Positions 1 through 8,620 are shown, numbered from the stretch's first letter. The stretch is 64,000 nucleotides of DNA from Anaerolinea sp. (GCA_013822275.1 PNKC01000002.1:55479-119478); one strand, 5' to 3'. Numbers and translations are program-made. The notes: generated by a model from the sequence alone, not told the origin.

Positions 1-2
1 TC

Positions 3-71
3 ATTTCCGGCCTGGCAGTCCTCGCGGGCGCGGGCGCGGTTGGTGTGCGGGGCGGTCTTCGCCGCCGGTAG
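3..71 (+). CDS. C-terminal end of an upstream gene (partial, tentative)
   Basis: An open frame enters from the left edge and stops with TAG at 69-71. It encodes about 22 residues: a hydrophobic Ala/Gly/Val stretch followed by an Arg-rich end, which looks like the last membrane helix of a membrane protein. It is too short to assign to a family, and at this base composition it could be chance. Confidence 0.3.
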   Translation: MSGLAVLAGAGAVGVRGGLRRR

Positions 72-142
72 CAACCGGGACCGGTGCGCAAACCTCCGCG
101 CCGACGGCTGAGGGGGGCCGGGACTTGCGTCTCCTGATGCGG

Positions 143-148
143 TAGCGT
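143..148 (+). promoter_or_regulatory. -10 box of a leaderless promoter for chrA
   Basis: TAGCGT ends six bases before the GTG start at 155, and no Shine-Dalgarno sequence lies between. This spacing fits transcription starting at or next to the start codon, a pattern repeated at several genes in this window. Confidence 0.45.
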
Positions 149-154
149 GCGCGC

Positions 155-1318
155 GTGAATGAGTCGCAAACCGGGCGCGGAAGCGTGGGTGAGGTAGCGC
201 GCTACTTCTTCCGCCTTGGGTGCATCGCCTTTGGCGGGCCGGCGGCTCACCTGGCGCTGATGCGCCGCGAACTGGTGCGTGAAAGGGGCTGGGTGAGCGA
301 CGCGGAGTTGATGGACCTGCTGGGCGCGGCCAGCCTGATCCCGGGGCCGAACTCCACCGAACTCTCGATGCACATCGGCGCCAAGCGGGCGGGCTGGTGG
401 GGGCTCTGGCTCGCCGGGGCCGCGTTCATCGTCCCGGCGGTGGCGATCGTGCTGGCGATCGCCTGGGCTTATGTGGAGTATGGCGACACGCCGGCGGGCG
501 AAGGCATCATCCTCGGGGTCCAGCCCTTCATCCTCGCGATAATCGTGCAAGCGATCTGGGGCCTTCGCGGGGCCGTCGTCAAGGGCTGGATGACGTTTGT
601 CATCGTCCTGGCGACCACCGCCCTCGCGCTCCGCGGCGCGAACGAAATCCTGCTCATCCTGGGCGCCGGTGGGGTCGCGCTGCTCGCGGGCCTGGCGGGT
701 GGCGGGCGGCGTCCGCCCTCCCTCCGCGGCTTCGCGCGGAGGCTGCCACGCCCTAGCATGGGGATGCTGGCGGTGGCCCCCGTGGGCGGAGTCCCGGCCT
801 GGGACCTGTTCCTGGTGTTCCTGAAGATCGGGTCCGTGCTCTACGGCAGCGGCTACGTGCTCGCCGCCTTCCTCCAATCGGAACTCGTGGACCAGCGCGG
901 CTGGCTGACCGAGAAGGAGGTTGTGGACGCGATTGCGGCCGGCCAGTTCACGCCCGGCCCGCTTTTCAGTTCGGCGACTTTCGCGGGCTATGTGGCGGGC
1001 GGGTTGGACGGCGCGCTGGCCGCGACGGCGGGCATCTTTCTGCCTTCGTTTGTATTCGTTGCCCTGACGCATCCTCTGATCCCGAAGCTCCGGGGTTCAC
1101 GATGGGCGGCGCCGTTCCTGGACGGGGTTAACGCGGCCGCGCTGGCGCTCATGGCGGTGGTCACCCTGACATTGGCGCGGGAGGCGCTGGACTCGATGTT
1201 CGCGGCAGCGCTGTTCTCGGTCGCCGCGGTGGTGCTCATCCGCTGGAGCCCGAACAGCGTCTGGCTCGTGGCGGCGGGCGCGGCGCTGGGGCTGGGGCAC
1301 GCGGCGTTCACCCGGTAG
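155..1318 (+). CDS. chrA: Chromate transporter, CHR family (ChrA)
   Basis: Inner-membrane transporter of the CHR family; members with two fused CHR domains usually export chromate by proton-coupled antiport. The 387-residue protein has the expected internal duplication. The first half carries the FGGPAAH and PGPNSTE motifs (about residues 27-33 and 63-69). The second half carries GSGYVLAAFL and QFTPGPLFSSATFAGY (about 230-275). Length matches full two-domain ChrA. Start is GTG at 155 with a -10 box just upstream, so translation is probably leaderless. Whether the substrate is chromate or another oxyanion cannot be read from sequence; no chrB or chrC regulator lies next to it. Confidence 0.9.
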   Translation: MNESQTGRGSVGEVARYFFRLGCIAFGGPAAHLALMRRELVRERGWVSDAELMDLLGAASLIPGPNSTELSMHIGAKRAGWWGLWLAGAAFIVPAVAIVLAIAWAYVEYGDTPAGEGIILGVQPFILAIIVQAIWGLRGAVVKGWMTFVIVLATTALALRGANEILLILGAGGVALLAGLAGGGRRPPSLRGFARRLPRPSMGMLAVAPVGGVPAWDLFLVFLKIGSVLYGSGYVLAAFLQSELVDQRGWLTEKEVVDAIAAGQFTPGPLFSSATFAGYVAGGLDGALAATAGIFLPSFVFVALTHPLIPKLRGSRWAAPFLDGVNAAALALMAVVTLTLAREALDSMFAAALFSVAAVVLIRWSPNSVWLVAAGAALGLGHAAFTR

Positions 1319-1385
1319 TGGCCGCTGGACACGCTTGGTAGGATGCAGCGAATACAGGCGCCGAAAGGTGTCACGGGAGGGCGCG

Positions 1386-2117
1386 ATGGCACATTTACGG
1401 GTAGCGATCTGGCCGCTGTTGTTGCTTGCGATGGCGGCGGTCTCCGTCGCTTGCGGCGGTGACGACGATGGGGGTTCCGGGGGCCTGACCGCGCCGGGAG
1501 GCGCGGGCGGGGAGAGGGAGGCCGCCACCAAAGGTACGGGCGGTCCCGGCGGGGGCCCCGCGGTTGGCGGCAGCAGCAACGGAAGTTGCGAAGTGAACGT
1601 GAACGGGGATGTGACCGCGAGCTGGAAGGGGCGGGGTGGGGCGAGCGCCGTCGGCAGCGACTACTGGTTCGGCGACGAGGAGATGAAGAAGATACTCGGT
1701 TCGCTGAAGTCCGCGGGTGAGACGGTGGACGAGGCGATGAAGAAAGACCCGCGCCTCTACATCCTCATTGTGAACTGCCTTCCGTCCGGGACCGGTGGGA
1801 ACAACGCCCTGTCGCTTATCCCGGGCGGCGATTCGAAGTACAAGGACATACCGTTCAAGGCCGGTGAGTATGTGATTGCGAAGCCGGATGCGCAGGACCA
1901 GCCCGGGGAGTTTTCGGTAATGCTCACCGTTGGCGAGGTGTTCTTCAGCGTCACGGAGCCGGGGAAGCTGACGATCGCGAAGTTCGACCAGACGGGCATC
2001 GCCGGCAGCTTCAGCTTCAAGGGCGAAGAGGCATTCGGGGAGGGCGCCGCGAAGAAGGTCAACGTGGACGGGAAGTTTGATTTCGCCTGCCCGGCCGGGG
2101 AGAAGTGCAAGAGGTAA
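1386..2117 (+). CDS. Putative secreted lipoprotein of unknown function
   Basis: Encodes about 243 residues. An N-terminal signal of about 19 residues ends in a lipobox-like VACGG (Cys near residue 20), followed by a Gly/Asp-rich low-complexity linker to about residue 70. This implies a lipid-anchored extracytoplasmic protein. The remainder contains NGDVTASWKGRG and several Lys/Gly-rich beta-type segments but matches no family I recognise. The ATG at 1386 is chosen over an in-frame upstream start at 1335 because GGGAGGG lies just before it and the signal peptide then begins at residue 1. It follows chrA by 67 bases, possibly in the same transcript. Confidence 0.7.
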   Translation: MAHLRVAIWPLLLLAMAAVSVACGGDDDGGSGGLTAPGGAGGEREAATKGTGGPGGGPAVGGSSNGSCEVNVNGDVTASWKGRGGASAVGSDYWFGDEEMKKILGSLKSAGETVDEAMKKDPRLYILIVNCLPSGTGGNNALSLIPGGDSKYKDIPFKAGEYVIAKPDAQDQPGEFSVMLTVGEVFFSVTEPGKLTIAKFDQTGIAGSFSFKGEEAFGEGAAKKVNVDGKFDFACPAGEKCKR

Positions 2118-2134
2118 CCGCGGCGAGCGGGGCT

Positions 2135-3163
2135 TCAGGGCACGGCCGCGGCGAGCGGCTGGAGGACGATCCCGGTTGTCCGGTGGAAGCGCCGCGTGAG
2201 CCGGGATACCGTGGCAGGATCGGCCCAGGCGTAGCCGCTCGCATTGGCGGCGCGCCCTTCAGCTTCGGCCAGGCGGCGCTGCGAGAGGTGACTGATCGCC
2301 CGGAAACAGCGCATGGCTTCGTAGTACCGGACGGCCGCCATGTCCAGCGGGTGGTGGGCGCGATAGGCGCGGGTGTAGCGCCAGGCCATCCAGCGGCGCA
2401 GCGCGGTGACAGTTGGCCCCGGCAGACCTGGCACGCTCACCGGCGGCACCGTGAGCAGGATACGCGTGACGGCTACATCCGCGGCGGGGTCGCCGAAGGC
2501 TGCGTTTGACCAGTCGATGACGCCGCTCACTTCGCCCTTGAGGACAAGGATGTTGAGCGGATGGAAATCGAGGTGGCAGAGGACCTCCGCCGTGTCAGGA
2601 GGCTGGTTGGCGGCGAACCACTCGAAGGCGGGCCGGAACGGCTCCATCCCGGGCTGGCGGAGTTCGCGCGCGACCGCCTCCAGCCACGCGGAAATGCCGG
2701 ACGGCGGTTCAGGGATGCCGGCTTTGCGGAGTGAGTCCCGGATCGGAGACGGATCGAGGGCGTGGAGCCGCGCCTGGCTGCTGGCGAGGGTGCCGGGGAT
2801 GTGGAAGAGGCCGCTCTGCAACATCGTCTTTCCGGGCACCCGCGGCATCAGGACGTAGGGCTGGCCGAGGGCGCCGCCCGTTTCGCAGGCGTGAAGCGCG
2901 GCTGGCGCCGGATACCCCTGGGCGGCGACGGCTGACTGGAGGGCGGCATCCCAGCGCGCCCGGTGGCCCTGGCCGGGCCCGAACACACGCGCCACGAGCG
3001 GGCCGGCGAACGGCGGCGGTGCGCCGGCCAGGCGGAAGGCCCAGATCGCCGTATCGAACCCGCCCGTAAGCCGGGAAGGTGGCTCGGCATACGCGACTCC
3101 CTTGTCCTCCAGGAGCGCCTGGAGGTCCGCCAGGAGTGGCCCCGCGATGTCGCCATTCGCCAT
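2135..3163 (-). CDS. Aminoglycoside-phosphotransferase-fold kinase (APH family)
   Basis: Cytoplasmic kinase-fold protein of about 342 residues. The Brenner-type catalytic motif appears as CHLDFHPLNIL, where the usual HGD is HLD, with Asp as the likely base and Asn for metal. It is followed by the DFG-equivalent GVIDWSNAAFGDPAAD. The N-terminal RLTGGFDTAIWAFRL is a glycine-loop-like nucleotide site. Family members phosphorylate small hydroxylated substrates; sequence does not say which, and drug resistance should not be assumed. The ATG at 3163 removes about 61 upstream low-complexity residues present in a longer open frame. Convergent with the lipoprotein gene, ending 17 bases from it. Confidence 0.8.
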   Translation of the reverse strand: MANGDIAGPLLADLQALLEDKGVAYAEPPSRLTGGFDTAIWAFRLAGAPPPFAGPLVARVFGPGQGHRARWDAALQSAVAAQGYPAPAALHACETGGALGQPYVLMPRVPGKTMLQSGLFHIPGTLASSQARLHALDPSPIRDSLRKAGIPEPPSGISAWLEAVARELRQPGMEPFRPAFEWFAANQPPDTAEVLCHLDFHPLNILVLKGEVSGVIDWSNAAFGDPAADVAVTRILLTVPPVSVPGLPGPTVTALRRWMAWRYTRAYRAHHPLDMAAVRYYEAMRCFRAISHLSQRRLAEAEGRAANASGYAWADPATVSRLTRRFHRTTGIVLQPLAAAVP

Positions 3164-3210
3164 TGCCGCGTAGTAAGCACTGGCCGGAGGGAAGGGGCAA
3201 GCAGGGAACG

Positions 3211-3244
3211 CGAAAGGCCCTCGCCACACGGCGAGGGCCTTTCG
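3211..3244 (-). terminator. Hairpin terminator between the YceI and kinase genes
   Basis: A perfect 15-bp inverted repeat (CGAAAGGCCCTCGCC and its complement) surrounds a 4-base ACAC loop. It lies 22 bases past the YceI stop. The outer AAA/TTT of the stem supplies a short U tract in either direction, so it could also act for read-through from the plus strand. Confidence 0.75.
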
Positions 3245-3266
3245 TTGGGGTGCACGCAGGCGTGCC

Positions 3267-3788
3267 CTAGCTGCGGACGAGTTCGGTTTCGATGTTGAGC
3301 TTGACGTCGTTCCCAACGAGGAGCCCGCCGAACTCGAGAGGTGCATTCCAGGTGAGACCGAAGTCTTCGCGGTTGAGCTTGCCGGTGGCGCTTATGCCGA
3401 CGCGAGTGCCGCCCCACGGGTCCTTCACGGGGCCGCTGACTTCGCCGTCGAGCGCGACTTCGCGGGTGACGCCGCGGATGGTGAGGTCGCCGATGAGCTT
3501 GTAGTCACTGGCGCCCTTCGGTTCGAGGCGCTTGCTGGTGAACGTGATGGCGGGGTGATTCTCTGCGTCGAAGAAGTCTCCCGAGCGGAGGTGGGCGTCA
3601 CGCTTCGCGTCGCGGGTATCAATGCTGGCCACGTTGATGCGGACGGTGGCGCTGGACCGGGCCAAGTTGGCTTCATCGATGTCCGCCTCGACGGCGTAGT
3701 CGGTGAAGCGGCCCTTTGTGCTGGCGATCACCATGTGCTTGACGGCAAATTCTACGGAGCTGTGGGTGGGGTCGAGGTTCCAGGGCAA
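3267..3788 (-). CDS. YceI family protein (lipid-binding beta barrel)
   Basis: YceI-like proteins form a lipocalin-type barrel that binds polyisoprenoids or amide-type lipids. The 173-residue product shows the family core: PWNLDPTHSSVEFAVKHM at the start, then NHPAITFTSKR, GDLTIRGVTREV and FGLTWNAPLEFGG near the end. No signal peptide is present, so this is a cytoplasmic member. Start is TTG at 3788 because GGAGAAG lies five bases upstream and homology begins exactly at PWNLDP; an ATG at 3830 would add 14 unrelated residues. It is divergent from an HxlR regulator, an arrangement commonly seen for YceI genes and suggestive of control by that regulator. Confidence 0.88.
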   Translation of the reverse strand: MPWNLDPTHSSVEFAVKHMVIASTKGRFTDYAVEADIDEANLARSSATVRINVASIDTRDAKRDAHLRSGDFFDAENHPAITFTSKRLEPKGASDYKLIGDLTIRGVTREVALDGEVSGPVKDPWGGTRVGISATGKLNREDFGLTWNAPLEFGGLLVGNDVKLNIETELVRS

Positions 3789-3804
3789 GGTTCTTCTCCA
3801 TTTT

Positions 3805-3830
3805 GTGGCTACGGAGTATAAGTTAGCCAC
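3805..3830. promoter_or_regulatory. Inverted repeat in the YceI/HxlR divergent region (candidate operator)
   Basis: GTGGCTA and TAGCCAC form a perfect 7-bp inverted repeat separated by 12 bases, just upstream of the YceI start. HxlR regulators bind such dyads between divergent genes. A related GTAGGCTACC lies about 40 bases further right. Function is inferred from position only. Confidence 0.45.
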
Positions 3831-3915
3831 CTGATGGAAGCAGAGTACCGCAGGTCGCTAAAAGATGTCAAGTAGGCTACCCAAAGGAAGTTGCCCGTGA
3901 TACGATGCCTGGGCA

Positions 3916-4275
3916 ATGGAAACCAAACTCACCTTTGACAGCTCCTATTGTCCGAAGTTCCAGGCCGCTGTGGAGCTCCTCGGGCGGCGGTGGACGGGCG
4001 CGATCGTGCGGACGCTGCTCGGCGGCTCGGTCCGCTTTGGCGATATCCTTCATCGCGTGCCCGGCCTTTCCGACCGGCTCCTGAGCGAACGGCTGCGGGA
4101 GCTGGAGGGCGAAGGCATCGTCAGCCGCACGGTCTTCCCGGAAGTCCCGGTGCGAATCGAGTACCGCTTGACGGAGAAGGGCCGGGAGTTGCAACGGATC
4201 ATCGAAGCGGTGGATACCTGGGCCGGGAAATGGACCGAGGCCTCCGCCACGGCGGACGTTGCCAGCGGCCACTGA
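3916..4275 (+). CDS. HxlR-family winged-helix transcriptional regulator
   Basis: A 119-residue DNA-binding protein of the HxlR/DUF24 type, often a redox or aldehyde sensor. The family signature Cys is present near the N terminus in SSYCPKFQAAVELLGRRWT (Cys12). The winged helix follows, with FGDILHRVPGLSDRLLSERL as the recognition region and VRIEYRLTEKGREL as the wing and terminal helix. A TACGAT -10-like box ends nine bases upstream of the ATG. Placement divergent from YceI suggests that gene is its target. A 7-bp tandem repeat begins two bases after its stop. Confidence 0.9.
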   Translation: METKLTFDSSYCPKFQAAVELLGRRWTGAIVRTLLGGSVRFGDILHRVPGLSDRLLSERLRELEGEGIVSRTVFPEVPVRIEYRLTEKGRELQRIIEAVDTWAGKWTEASATADVASGH

Positions 4276-4277
4276 CA

Positions 4278-4305
4278 TAGGCGGTAGGCGGTAGGCGGTA
4301 GGCGT
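4278..4305. repeat. 7-bp tandem repeat (TAGGCGG, four units)
   Basis: Three exact copies of TAGGCGG and a fourth with a changed last base follow directly after the HxlR stop codon. It is one of at least six 7-bp-period repeats in intergenic sequence here. Confidence 0.85.
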
Positions 4306-4392
4306 GACAGGCAGAAAGCCCGGCGTCTATCGCCCGGCCGGGTTCCTTGGGCGGGTGGCAGCGCCCTCATCAGCACAGGAAGAGGAGGACCC

Positions 4393-4929
4393 GTGGCGAA
4401 GACTTTGCGTATCTCACACCCCGCCATCTCAGGCGCGAACGCGAGGGAAACGCTCCGCTTCTACACGGAGACGCTCGGGATGGAGCTGGTGTTGCGCCAG
4501 CCGAACCTGGACTATCCCTCCGAAGAGCACCTCTTCTTCCACGTTGGCGACGACAACTTCATCGCCTACTTCGTGCCCAAGGAAGGCGTGGACCCCGCGA
4601 CTTACGAGCAGGCGCGCCCCGGCTCCGGCCACATGGACCACCTGGCGATCGACATCCGGATGGCGGATCTGGAGGCGTTTCAGGTGCGCCTGAAGGAAGC
4701 CGGCGTAACGGTGCAAGGGCCCGTGGACCGGGGTTACGAGCGGTCGATCTACTTCCCGGACCCGAACGGCGTGACAATCGAGTTGCTGGCCTGGATCACG
4801 GAGCCACCGGCCGGGATGAGCCAGGCGGCGATCATCCGGCGCGCGCAGCAGCTGCGGGAAGCCCGTGGCGCGGCGTTCATTGAAGACGATGACGTGCGTG
4901 CCGCGATTGGGGAGCTTCGCAAAGGTTAG
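4393..4929 (+). CDS. VOC-superfamily (glyoxalase/dioxygenase-fold) protein
   Basis: A 178-residue protein with one vicinal-oxygen-chelate unit of two beta-alpha-beta modules. Candidate metal ligands are His in ISHPAI (near residue 8), His in GHMDHLAIDI (near 77-80) and Glu in GVTIELLAW (near 130). FYTETLGMEL and YFPDPNGVTIE are typical family segments. The C-terminal 45 residues are a helical extension of unknown role. Substrate cannot be inferred. GTG start at 4393 is preceded by AGGAGGA. Its TAG stop overlaps the TAA of the convergent phnE by two bases, leaving no room for a terminator. Confidence 0.8.
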   Translation: MAKTLRISHPAISGANARETLRFYTETLGMELVLRQPNLDYPSEEHLFFHVGDDNFIAYFVPKEGVDPATYEQARPGSGHMDHLAIDIRMADLEAFQVRLKEAGVTVQGPVDRGYERSIYFPDPNGVTIELLAWITEPPAGMSQAAIIRRAQQLREARGAAFIEDDDVRAAIGELRKG

Positions 4930-5687
4930 CGGAGCGCCGCGCGGACGAAGGAACTCGCCCTGTCGATGACGAGCACGGCGGCGAGGGTGACGAGCACGGC
5001 CATCAGCAGGCTCTGGTATTCGAGCGTCTGGACGTAGCCGAGGAGGTAGTAGCCGATGCCGCCCGCGCCGACGAAGCCCATGATCGAAGACGCGCGGACG
5101 TTGTATTCGAACATGAAGAGGAGCTGGGAGACGATGCCGTTCGAGGCTTCCGGGAGGACGGCGTGGCGGGCAAGCTGGAGGCGGCCGCAGCCGACACCAC
5201 GGACCGCCTCCATCACTTCCGGGTCCGTGCCTTCGAACAGTTCGTAGAAGATCTTCCCCAGGTAGCCCACCGAGTAGAGGGCGACGCCGAGTGTGCCGGC
5301 GGCTGGTCCAAGGCCGACCATCACCACGAAGACGATCGCCCAGAGGATTGCCGGGACTGTGCGGACGAAGGCGAGGAGGAGCTTGACCGGCAGGGTCACC
5401 CAGTAGGGGACGAGGCTGGCGCTGGCCAGGAGCGCCAGGGGGAGCGCGACCACGAAGCCCACCATGGTGCCCGCGAACGCGATCTGGATGGTTTCGATGA
5501 GCGCCCGGCTGACTTCCGGCAGCACGGAAGTGTCGGGCGGGACCATGTCCGCGAAGAAGATCCCGGCATTGTCGAGGCCCCGCTGGATCCGCGCGCCATC
5601 AAGCAGCCCGACATCGTTCAGGGCCACCAGGAGGAACGCCCCGAGGACCAGCGTGACGGCCAGGGGGACGTTGAGGCGGGCTTTCAC
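4926..5687 (-). CDS. phnE: Phosphonate-type ABC transporter permease (PhnE)
   Basis: Inner-membrane permease of a PhnCDE-type importer, 253 residues with about six hydrophobic helices. The EAA-type loop that contacts the ATPase is visible as EAVRGVGCGRLQLARHAVLPEA (about residues 160-181). The segment RTVPAILWAIVFVVMVGLGP is characteristic of PhnE. It starts at ATG 5687, overlapping the phnC stop by four bases. Third gene of the phnD-phnC-phnE operon. No C-P lyase or phosphonatase genes are in the window, so the transported compound may be a phosphonate, phosphite or phosphate ester. Confidence 0.87.
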   Translation of the reverse strand: MKARLNVPLAVTLVLGAFLLVALNDVGLLDGARIQRGLDNAGIFFADMVPPDTSVLPEVSRALIETIQIAFAGTMVGFVVALPLALLASASLVPYWVTLPVKLLLAFVRTVPAILWAIVFVVMVGLGPAAGTLGVALYSVGYLGKIFYELFEGTDPEVMEAVRGVGCGRLQLARHAVLPEASNGIVSQLLFMFEYNVRASSIMGFVGAGGIGYYLLGYVQTLEYQSLLMAVLVTLAAVLVIDRASSFVRAALR

Positions 5688-6502
5688 GGCTTCATCATCG
5701 CCGCGAGTTCGCTCGTGCGGACTTCGGAGGCGGGGCAGTCAAGCAGCTTCGTGCCGTCTCGGAGGACGACAACCCACTCAGCGAACCGCTCAACGACGTC
5801 CAACTCATGGGTCGTCATGACCACGGTGACGCCGCTGTTCGCCACACCGCGGACGAGTTGCATGATCTCCATTGTGGTCGCCGGGTCCAACTGGGAGATG
5901 AATTCATCGGCCAGGAGGATGCGCGGGCGTTGGACGAGGGCCCGTGCGATGGCGACGCGCTGGCGTTCGCCGCCACTGAGCGAGCGGACCCTTTCCGCGG
6001 ACTTGTGGCCGATCCCGAGGGTATCGAGGGCCTGGCGGGCGTCGCGGACGGTTGCGGCGGGGAACAGGCCAAGCAAGCCGCGCCAGGAGGGGACCCGCCC
6101 GAGCGCGCCCATGAGGGCGTTTTCGAGCGTGGTCCGGCTGCGGACGAGCCCGAGCTGCTGCGGTATGTAGGCGATATCGGGCGAAAGGCGCCCGCGCGTG
6201 CCCCGGCGCCGTACGGGGCTGCCGAAGAGTCTCACCTCCCCGGACCGCGGCAGGAGGAGGCCCTTGATCAGCTTCAGAAGCGTAGTCTTACCGCTGCCGC
6301 TCGCGCCCAGGACCATGACGAGGCGGCCCGCCGGGACGGTCATGGAAAAGGAGTCGAGCACCCGCGGCGAGCCCCGGAAGCTAAACACCAGGTCCTTCAG
6401 TTCGACAGCCAGGACTTCGCCCACCGCGCCGCCGGCGAACGGGGACGCCGGGTCGCTGGAGACGGCAAGGGCGCGCCCTTCCGCGGCCTCCGTGACGGCC
6501 AC
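5684..6502 (-). CDS. phnC: Phosphonate-type ABC transporter ATP-binding protein (PhnC)
   Basis: Cytoplasmic ATPase of the PhnCDE importer, about 272 residues. Walker A is LGASGSGKTTLLKL, the Q-loop lies in YIPQQLGLVRSRT, the signature is LSGGERQRVAIARAL, Walker B is ILLADEFISQLDP, and the switch His is in VVMTTHELDVV. The sequence between Walker A and the signature has the long PhnC-style insert with LMGALGRVPSWRGLLGLFP. Start is taken as GTG at 6502, overlapping the phnD TAG by one base; GTG codons about 25 residues further in are possible. It overlaps phnE by four bases, indicating translational coupling. Confidence 0.88.
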   Translation of the reverse strand: MAVTEAAEGRALAVSSDPASPFAGGAVGEVLAVELKDLVFSFRGSPRVLDSFSMTVPAGRLVMVLGASGSGKTTLLKLIKGLLLPRSGEVRLFGSPVRRRGTRGRLSPDIAYIPQQLGLVRSRTTLENALMGALGRVPSWRGLLGLFPAATVRDARQALDTLGIGHKSAERVRSLSGGERQRVAIARALVQRPRILLADEFISQLDPATTMEIMQLVRGVANSGVTVVMTTHELDVVERFAEWVVVLRDGTKLLDCPASEVRTSELAAMMKP

Positions 6503-7491
6503 TACTGGAGGCGCTCGGTGAACTTCGCCTGGGTCTTTTCCAGGTAGGCGTTCAGCGTCGCGAGGTGTTCGTTGGTGGTCGTCGGGATGAACGAAACGAA
6601 GATCCCGGAGATGAACTTGCGCATCAACTCGCGGTATTCCGGCTTCCCCAGTTCCAGGAACGCGTCCTTCAGGCGGGCACGCGCCGGGTCTTCGAGTTGC
6701 TTTGCGAAGACGACGGCGTGCGAGGGGACCGGCCCCTGCTTTTCGATGACCGTGGTCCCTTCGAGGACTTCCCGGTAGAGCTTCTCGGCGACGTCTCCGG
6801 CGATGACCGAGACATCGACCTGGCCGGCCTTGAGGGCCTCCCATGACTGGGCGTAGCCGCCGGAGTAGATGACCTGGCCGAAGAACTTCGCGGGGTCGGC
6901 TTCCTTTCCATCGCTGGGTAGATAGCCGAGCTCAACGAGGCGGGCGACCGGGGCGACATAGCCGGAGGTGGAGAGCTGGCTCGGCAGGCTGGCCTTCTTC
7001 CCGCGGAGCTGTTCGAGGCTGGTGTACGGGCTATCGCGCCGCACCACCCAGTAGGAGTAGTAGTACGGCGCCTCGGTCTTCTGGCCGTCGATGACAACTT
7101 CGCGGACTTCAGCGAGGACAACTTCGGCGGAGGCGAGTTTCTGGGCGAGGGAGGCCGGCCAGGCGCTCATGAAGGCTGCCTGGGCGTGGCCGAAGCGGAG
7201 GGACTCGATCACCCCCGCGAAGCTGGTCGGGAAGACGAGATCGACGCTGCCGTTCACCCGCTCCGAGAGGAACTTCTCGATGTCCTTCGCGTCCGCGGTA
7301 AGCTTTTCCGGCGTGCTGGTTGGCTGGACGGCGATCGTGAGCTTGCCGATGGGCTGCGAGGATGCGCCCTCGGCCGAGGGTTTTTCGCCGTCACCGCCAC
7401 AGGCGAGGGAGATTGGGAACGCGGCGGCGCCGAGGCCGGCGACGGCCATGCCCCCGAGGAAGCGCCGGCGGGAAGCCGTTCGGATGGACAT
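6502..7491 (-). CDS. phnD: Phosphonate-type ABC transporter substrate-binding lipoprotein (PhnD)
   Basis: Extracytoplasmic solute receptor of about 329 residues. The N terminus combines a twin-arginine-like SRRRFLGG (about residues 7-14) with a lipobox LACGG (Cys near residue 31), so it is probably exported and lipid anchored. The mature part shows PhnD features: RFGHAQAAFMSAWPASLA, YYYSYWVVRRDSPYTSLEQL and GQVDVSVIAGDVAEKL. ATG at 7491 is preceded by AGAGGTG. First gene of the operon, with a good promoter about 65 bases upstream. Confidence 0.87.
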   Translation of the reverse strand: MSIRTASRRRFLGGMAVAGLGAAAFPISLACGGDGEKPSAEGASSQPIGKLTIAVQPTSTPEKLTADAKDIEKFLSERVNGSVDLVFPTSFAGVIESLRFGHAQAAFMSAWPASLAQKLASAEVVLAEVREVVIDGQKTEAPYYYSYWVVRRDSPYTSLEQLRGKKASLPSQLSTSGYVAPVARLVELGYLPSDGKEADPAKFFGQVIYSGGYAQSWEALKAGQVDVSVIAGDVAEKLYREVLEGTTVIEKQGPVPSHAVVFAKQLEDPARARLKDAFLELGKPEYRELMRKFISGIFVSFIPTTTNEHLATLNAYLEKTQAKFTERLQ

Positions 7492-7554
7492 GTGGAACAC
7501 CTCTGGGCCGGCCGATCTGGAAGGCAGGCCACCCATCATGAATTAGGTGCTACT

Positions 7555-7584
7555 AGCATAGGAGCTTAGGGCACACTAATGCAA
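7555..7584 (-). promoter_or_regulatory. Promoter of the phnDCE operon
   Basis: Read on the minus strand, TTGCAT is followed after 18 bases by TATGCT, a near-consensus sigma-70-type promoter about 65 bases upstream of the phnD start. No palindrome resembling a Pho box was identified. Confidence 0.6.
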
Positions 7585-7711
7585 GTGGAAAGCCTTGGCC
7601 CGAAACAGGACAGAGCCAGATTGTAATCCGGATGCGCCCGCCCTGCTCGGCCGGGCTCGGCCTGGCCCCGCCGAAGTGCCTGGCCTCCCTCCGGGGGCAG
7701 GGATTGCGTCG

Positions 7712-8569
7712 TTACGCCGGCTTGATCGAGCGCGCGAGGATGACCGGCAGGCGCGACTGCGCAACGACCCCGAGGGCGGTGCTGCCGCCAAAGAGGTGGT
7801 AGGCGGCGCTATGGCCGTGGGTCGCCATCGCGATGGCGGAGGCGCCGAGTTCCTGGGCCACGGCGACGACGGCTGGCGCGGCGCCGCTCACGAGCGCCAT
7901 CTCGCGGACCTCCTCCGTCACCCGCGCGGCGGCGGGAAGGCCCTGGCGGAAGGCCCGGAGCTGCGCTGCACAGTCCGCGGCGCTGTGCTCCGCGGTGCCG
8001 GGCCAGCAGAGCCTCAGGAGGGTCACATCCACGGCTGCGCTCTCGAGGATTGGGCCGAGCGCGCGGACGATGGCGAGTGAGGCTGGCGAACCGTCCGTAG
8101 TCGCCACGATGCGGTAGCCGTCGCCCTTCGCCGGCGGTTGGATGGCCGGGCCGGTGACCATGACCGGCAGGAGCGTGTGGCCAACGAGCCCCATGGCGAC
8201 GCTGCCCACGAGCGCGTGGCGCAGCGCGCCTGTACCGCGAGAGTCCATCGCGATGAGCGTGGCGCCCTCGCTGGTGGCGACGCGGAGGATGGTGTCCCAG
8301 ATGTCTTCGCCGTGCGCTTTTGTCACGACGAGGGCGTCGCCGCTGATGCCGGAAGCCGCCAACCTCCCGGCCAGGTCCCGCTGCCATTTCACGGTGGTCT
8401 TCTCAACGGCTTCGTCCACATGGAGCGCCAACTGGCTGCCCACGTCGAGGAGGGGGTCGAGGACGCGGAGGAGGGCAAGCTGCGAGCCCGTTGCCCGCGC
8501 AAAGGCCGCAGCGTGGGGGATCGCATGGAGCGAACGCTCGGAGCCGTCGGTCGTTACGAGAACCTTCAT
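7712..8569 (-). CDS. Tandem-domain universal stress protein (UspA family)
   Basis: A 285-residue cytoplasmic protein with two Usp domains. Domain 1 begins VLVTTDGSERS and has the ATP-loop-like MDSRGTGALRHALVGSVAMGLV (about residues 108-130). Domain 2 begins IVATTDGSPAS and has ATHGHSAAYHLFGGSTALGVV. The G-2x-G-9x-G-S/T type loop is recognisable in both, so nucleotide binding is likely. Such proteins modulate stress survival. No operon partner: the upstream gene is an ABC exporter 79 bases away across a heptad repeat. The downstream 140 bases before the phnD promoter hold no gene. Confidence 0.87.
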   Translation of the reverse strand: MKVLVTTDGSERSLHAIPHAAAFARATGSQLALLRVLDPLLDVGSQLALHVDEAVEKTTVKWQRDLAGRLAASGISGDALVVTKAHGEDIWDTILRVATSEGATLIAMDSRGTGALRHALVGSVAMGLVGHTLLPVMVTGPAIQPPAKGDGYRIVATTDGSPASLAIVRALGPILESAAVDVTLLRLCWPGTAEHSAADCAAQLRAFRQGLPAAARVTEEVREMALVSGAAPAVVAVAQELGASAIAMATHGHSAAYHLFGGSTALGVVAQSRLPVILARSIKPA

Positions 8570-8620
8570 GTGCCTATCTCAGCAGGTTGTTGCCCGTGGC
8601 GGAAGGGCCGATGGGGGTAC

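Noticed and set aside
2135..3163. Aminoglycoside resistance gene
   Set aside because: The kinase fold and catalytic motif are present, but nothing indicates an antibiotic substrate, so only a general phosphotransferase call is supported.
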